From Fischerella sp. JS2 (lineage in GTDB: Bacteria > Cyanobacteriota > Cyanobacteriia > Cyanobacteriales > Nostocaceae), in NCBI RefSeq assembly GCF_032393985.1, contig NZ_CP135918.1, positions 5,953,724-6,017,723 of the forward strand: DNA of 64,000 nt, in the 5' to 3' direction. The notes under the pieces were generated by a model. It worked only from the letters and a program-made list of their open reading frames with translations. It was not told the origin of the DNA and made no database searches. Both the position numbers and the translations under genes were made by a program. Numbering within the stretch: position 1 is the first letter of the stretch; every line of letters starts with the position of its first letter. Positions 61,408 to 64,000 of this stretch are shown piece after piece.

Positions 61408-61797
61408 ATGGAATTAGAATTTATTCCCGTTGAAGAGTTTTACTTTGCTCTGACTCTAGCAGTTCGCACATTGGAAGAAATAGATAAACCTGGTTTGGTG
61501 GAACAAGTGCGATCGCGACTTTTGGCAGAATGTGGCCAACCCTCGACTGTTGCTCCTGGTAAACAAAACACATTTAATTACGTGTTCAGAGTTCAAGGCG
61601 CAGATAACACTCCTGCACCTAGTCTGATTGTCTCTATTTCGGATTGGCAGGATAAACTACGCTTGAGTAGCGATTATGGCTGGATGTTAGATCAACAACG
61701 CAAGCCAATTCGCACAGAAAAACACGAACAACGTTCACAATTCACCCAAAATTTGCGATCATACTTACAACGATGGCTGCATATTCCTCTTGAATAA
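61408..61797 (+). CDS. Conserved small cyanobacterial protein, function unknown
   Basis: 129 residues. The sequence looks like a real folded protein (mixed helix and strand, LEFIPVEEFYFALTLAVRTLEEID at the start, LIVSISDWQDKLRLSSDYGWMLDQQRKPI in the middle, SYLQRWLHIPLE at the end), with no signal peptide, membrane helix or motif that I recognise. It is convergent with the RRM gene to the right; a strong two-way hairpin separates them. The ATG at 61408 is the only good start. Start, length and codon use look normal for the region. I can offer no function. Confidence 0.7.
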   Translation: MELEFIPVEEFYFALTLAVRTLEEIDKPGLVEQVRSRLLAECGQPSTVAPGKQNTFNYVFRVQGADNTPAPSLIVSISDWQDKLRLSSDYGWMLDQQRKPIRTEKHEQRSQFTQNLRSYLQRWLHIPLE

Positions 61798-61860
61798 GTA
61801 AATGTCTCAAACAGCAACCAGCCCCTAGCTCCTATTTTTCAGATAGCTTAGGGGTAGATG

Positions 61861-61907
61861 ATTAAAAATTAAAAATTCAAAGCAAATTTGAATTTTTAAT
61901 TTTTAAT
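61861..61907. terminator. Two-way terminator, 21-bp perfect stem
   Basis: The 21 bases at 61861-61881 (ATTAAAAATTAAAAATTCAA...) are exactly inverted at 61887-61907; loop GCAAA. It lies between convergent genes (stops at 61797 and 61924) and has A/T runs on both sides, as expected for a shared terminator. Confidence 0.85.
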
Positions 61908-61923
61908 GACTTCTACTGGTAGA

Positions 61924-62409
61924 TTAAGTTGTAGTTTGTGCAGCCAACATTTGTTTGAGTTTTTCCAACTCAGAAGCCCAACGCGGATCTGGACGAATAG
62001 CTTCTGTATCGCCACCAGTTGGGGCGCTTTCTTTGGAACTACCACCACGGCGAGGCTTTTTAGATTTTTTGTTTTCTCTCGGTGTGCTAGCACTAGCGTT
62101 ACCACCAGCTTGATTAGCAGCTTTGGGAACTGATTGTTCTTCATTATCCTCTCCCTTAGTACGAGGTAATGCCTTTTCTAATTTAATGGGAGAGTCTTTG
62201 AACAATTGACCATTATATTTTTCAATAATCTGGTCTGCTTGTTCGTCATTATTTACCGTGAGAAAACCAAAGCCACGACATTTGCCTGTTTTGCGGTCTT
62301 TAATTAGTTTAGTAGTGACAGCATCACCTTCTTCTGCAAAAACTGCTTGCAGTTCTTGACGATCTATTTCTTCTTTAGGCAAATTGCCTATATATAGGCG
62401 AACGGACAT
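61924..62409 (-). CDS. RRM-type RNA-binding protein with long charged C-terminus
   Basis: 161 residues. One RNA-recognition motif (1-80) with RNP2 LYIGNL and RNP1 KCRGFGFLTV. After it comes a low-complexity tail (about 85-140, rich in Lys, Glu, Ser, Gly: PRENKKSKKPRRGGSSKESAP) and a short helix at the end (PRWASELEKLKQMLAAQTTT). Small RRM proteins are common in cyanobacteria, where several respond to cold or bind mRNAs at membranes; most have a short Gly-rich tail, so the long basic tail and end helix set this one apart. Good ribosome site (GGAGG) before the ATG at 62409. Cytosolic. Convergent with the gene at 61408. Confidence 0.9.
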   Translation of the reverse strand: MSVRLYIGNLPKEEIDRQELQAVFAEEGDAVTTKLIKDRKTGKCRGFGFLTVNNDEQADQIIEKYNGQLFKDSPIKLEKALPRTKGEDNEEQSVPKAANQAGGNASASTPRENKKSKKPRRGGSSKESAPTGGDTEAIRPDPRWASELEKLKQMLAAQTTT

Positions 62410-63086
62410 GGACTAACCTCCAGAGTTAATTGAAAAACTACTAGGCAAAAAACAGTAATTTGGTTTCGGCTTTTGATAGATGCTATTGAATAACAATGCC
62501 ACAAACCTACTTTCTTACTCCAAACTATTAACCTATTACAATACTGTTTTTTCCCAAAATTAAGCCTATTGAATACAAAAGCGTACACTGCGCTAACAAT
62601 ACCTTTATTCTAAGAATTTATGAATCTTACAACTTACTGCTGACGACAGGAAATGACTTCAACGCCCTTGTTCCAAAGAATTAAACACCATTTCTTACAT
62701 TATCACGGTATTTTCTACGTAGCTAGCTTAGGACGGACATTTCCGACTATTGCATGAGAGCATCGTAGCATAAAATACATTTTTTTTTAAGTTTGACTTT
62801 TTGGAAACAAAAACCAGCCATAGGCTGGTTAATTTGCTGCTGTGTTAGAAGGAGAAAAGGGGATGGATTAGGGTTCGCAGGCAAGTTTCATTACCAGGCT
62901 TGCTAATAAAACTTGGCTGCTCTAGTTTATGTAAATAAATGTAACAGAATCGGATTTTTTTTGCAATGTTTGTTTACATTTCTGGTTATTAGTTGTTGGT
63001 TGTTGGTGGTTAGTGGTTGATTATTTCCAATGTCCGATTACTCATTACCGATTACCAGTTACCCATTACCTACCAACTACTAACTA
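62410..63086. other. Intergenic region with promoter side of the RRM gene and a repeat run
   Basis: About 680 bp, no supported gene. 62410-62760 is the likely 5' region of the RRM gene; the AT content is high and I see no clear operator. 62985-63095 holds GGTTATTAGTTGTTGG- and ATTACCGATTACC-type tandem units common between genes of filamentous cyanobacteria. Confidence 0.55.
62812..62830 (-). terminator. Hairpin terminator on the minus strand
   Basis: AACCAGCC at 62812-62819 pairs with GGCTGGTT at 62823-62830 (loop ATA); read leftward it is followed by TTTTGTTT. It probably ends transcripts from the peptidase gene at 63087. Same stem sequence as the hairpin at 55361. Confidence 0.75.
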
Positions 63087-64000
63087 CTAACCTCTTAAAA
63101 GAATATATGCCCCCCAAACCTCTGCCGCCACTGCCAAGACAATAGACCAGATGGGGTGAGGACTATTGACGACTTTTCCGCTTTGAGTTTGTAGAGTTTG
63201 AACATCAATCCAAGGTATTGCCCCTCGTCGAAACCAGCCAGTGACAGTAATTTGACGACCGATCAATTCCTGTGGGTTGACATGCTGCCCCAACCAAGAA
63301 ATATGATGTAGTCTCACTAAACCTGTGCGAGATTGCAAGACTAGATCTTGTGCCAAACAGTTGTTAGTACCCCGACGGCCTAATAACTTACCGACGACAC
63401 GTACACCGATGCTATCAATAGGAAGAGCAGCTGGGTTAGTTAACAACTCAGGCAGTTGGTCATCCGTTTGGACAGTGGCAAGCTTAATATTAGGAAAGAA
63501 AGAATTTATTCGTAACAAGATGCCGATACTAAAGCCAATAAGCATACAGCCCTTGATGAAATTCCAGTTGTCGTAAATCCATTTCAAATTTAAAAGTTTA
63601 AGCGCGAATAGAGTTTGCCAAATTAACCAGATTAGACCCCCAAAGGCAATACCTAAGGGAATTCCCAACCAAGGGGCAATTTGTAATAAAAAAGATTGAC
63701 GTTTAATTCTTAAAGGCTGTGGGCTTTCAAGATATAATTCTGGTTCTACATGCCAAAGACGAGCGAATTTACACAAGCGTTTGACGCGATCGCCAATCAA
63801 AGGATGAGTACTATTAATTACAAACCACCAACGGTAAGGATTGAGACAATCCCACATCAAAAAAGATTCAAAAGTAGTGTGACCTGCAATACTGCCCAAA
63901 CACAGACTTTGTTTATAGCCTACAGGTATAACTATATTTAAGCTTTCTAACTGCCAACTGGTATGTTCCTGTTTTTGGACATCACCAGCAATACCAATAG
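63087..64000 (-). CDS. M48-family zinc metallopeptidase, C-terminal part (runs off right edge)
   Basis: The visible frame is open to the window edge, so the start and the HExxH zinc site are outside. Visible: SLCLGSIAGHTTFESFLMWDCLNPYRWWFVINSTHPLIGDRVKRL, which carries the NSTHPLIGDRV motif seen after the catalytic core of M48 (HtpX-like) peptidases. Then two hydrophobic segments (IAPWLGIPLGIAFGGLIWLIWQTL and GCMLIGFSIGILLRINSFF), a soluble domain of OB-like character (LPIDSIGVRVVGKLLGRRGTNNCLAQDLVLQSRTGLVRLHHISWLG, RQITVTGWFRRGAIPWIDVQTL) and a final hydrophobic helix. It is an inner-membrane quality-control or processing protease by family; substrate unknown. The C-terminal extension seems to be a cyanobacterial feature. 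Confidence 0.75.
   Translation of the reverse strand, partial: IGIAGDVQKQEHTSWQLESLNIVIPVGYKQSLCLGSIAGHTTFESFLMWDCLNPYRWWFVINSTHPLIGDRVKRLCKFARLWHVEPELYLESPQPLRIKRQSFLLQIAPWLGIPLGIAFGGLIWLIWQTLFALKLLNLKWIYDNWNFIKGCMLIGFSIGILLRINSFFPNIKLATVQTDDQLPELLTNPAALPIDSIGVRVVGKLLGRRGTNNCLAQDLVLQSRTGLVRLHHISWLGQHVNPQELIGRQITVTGWFRRGAIPWIDVQTLQTQSGKVVNSPHPIWSIVLAVAAEVWGAYILLRG

Overview
The window comes from a filamentous, probably heterocyst-type (Nostocales) cyanobacterium. The signs are frequent HIP1-like GCGATCGC octamers, heptamer repeats of the GCAGAAGGCAGGAGG type, an SLH-domain outer-membrane porin, PEP-CTERM proteins, an RRM-type RNA-binding protein and CYP110-like P450s. Genus and species cannot be decided from the sequence alone.

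Layout. 1-4.65 kb (minus strand): the start of an ABC exporter, an MFS siderophore-type transporter and a TonB-dependent siderophore receptor broken by an in-frame TGA. 5.8-46.9 kb (plus strand): a large hybrid PKS-NRPS assembly line. Its order is PKS1 (ACP-KS-AT-degenerate AT-ACP), an O-methyltransferase, PKS2 (KS-AT-KR-ACP), PKS3 (KS-AT-DH-ACP), NRPS1 (docking-Cy-A[methyltransferase]-PCP, Cys-type), NRPS2 (docking-C-A-PCP, Ser-type), NRPS3 (C-A-PCP, beta-Ala-type), a PLP aspartate decarboxylase that would make beta-alanine, PKS4 (KS-AT-ACP), NRPS4 (C-A-PCP-TE, a second beta-Ala-like code, Cys-nucleophile thioesterase) and two tandem P450s. 47.1-48.6 kb: a frameshifted tyrosine integrase next to tRNA-Phe(GAA), which looks like a genomic-island boundary. 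48.6-54 kb: a zinc-uptake locus (znuB, SmtB-type repressor, znuC, znuA) and an iron/metal porin. 54-64 kb: two PEP-CTERM proteins, an NFACT/RqcH protein, a GT4 glycosyltransferase, a small conserved protein, an RRM protein and the C-terminal part of an M48 peptidase.

Working together. The assembly line would carry an acyl starter through three polyketide extensions (one probably ending as an O-methylated enol), then a Cys-derived heterocycle, Ser, beta-Ala, a malonyl unit and a second beta-Ala-like residue, released by the TE and oxidised by P450s. The in-cluster aspartate decarboxylase agrees with the beta-Ala-like adenylation codes.

The locus is decaying. Two near-identical 756-bp IS1-family copies split PKS1 and PKS4, with exact 8-bp target duplications, so both genes can be restored in frame on paper. 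An IS630-type element splits the first P450. In-frame TAG codons break NRPS1 and NRPS2, a TGA breaks the receptor, and a one-base loss breaks the integrase. All seven lesions lie left of tRNA-Phe; no broken gene was seen to its right. Cyanobacterial intergenic repeats have also been absorbed in frame into two adenylation domains.
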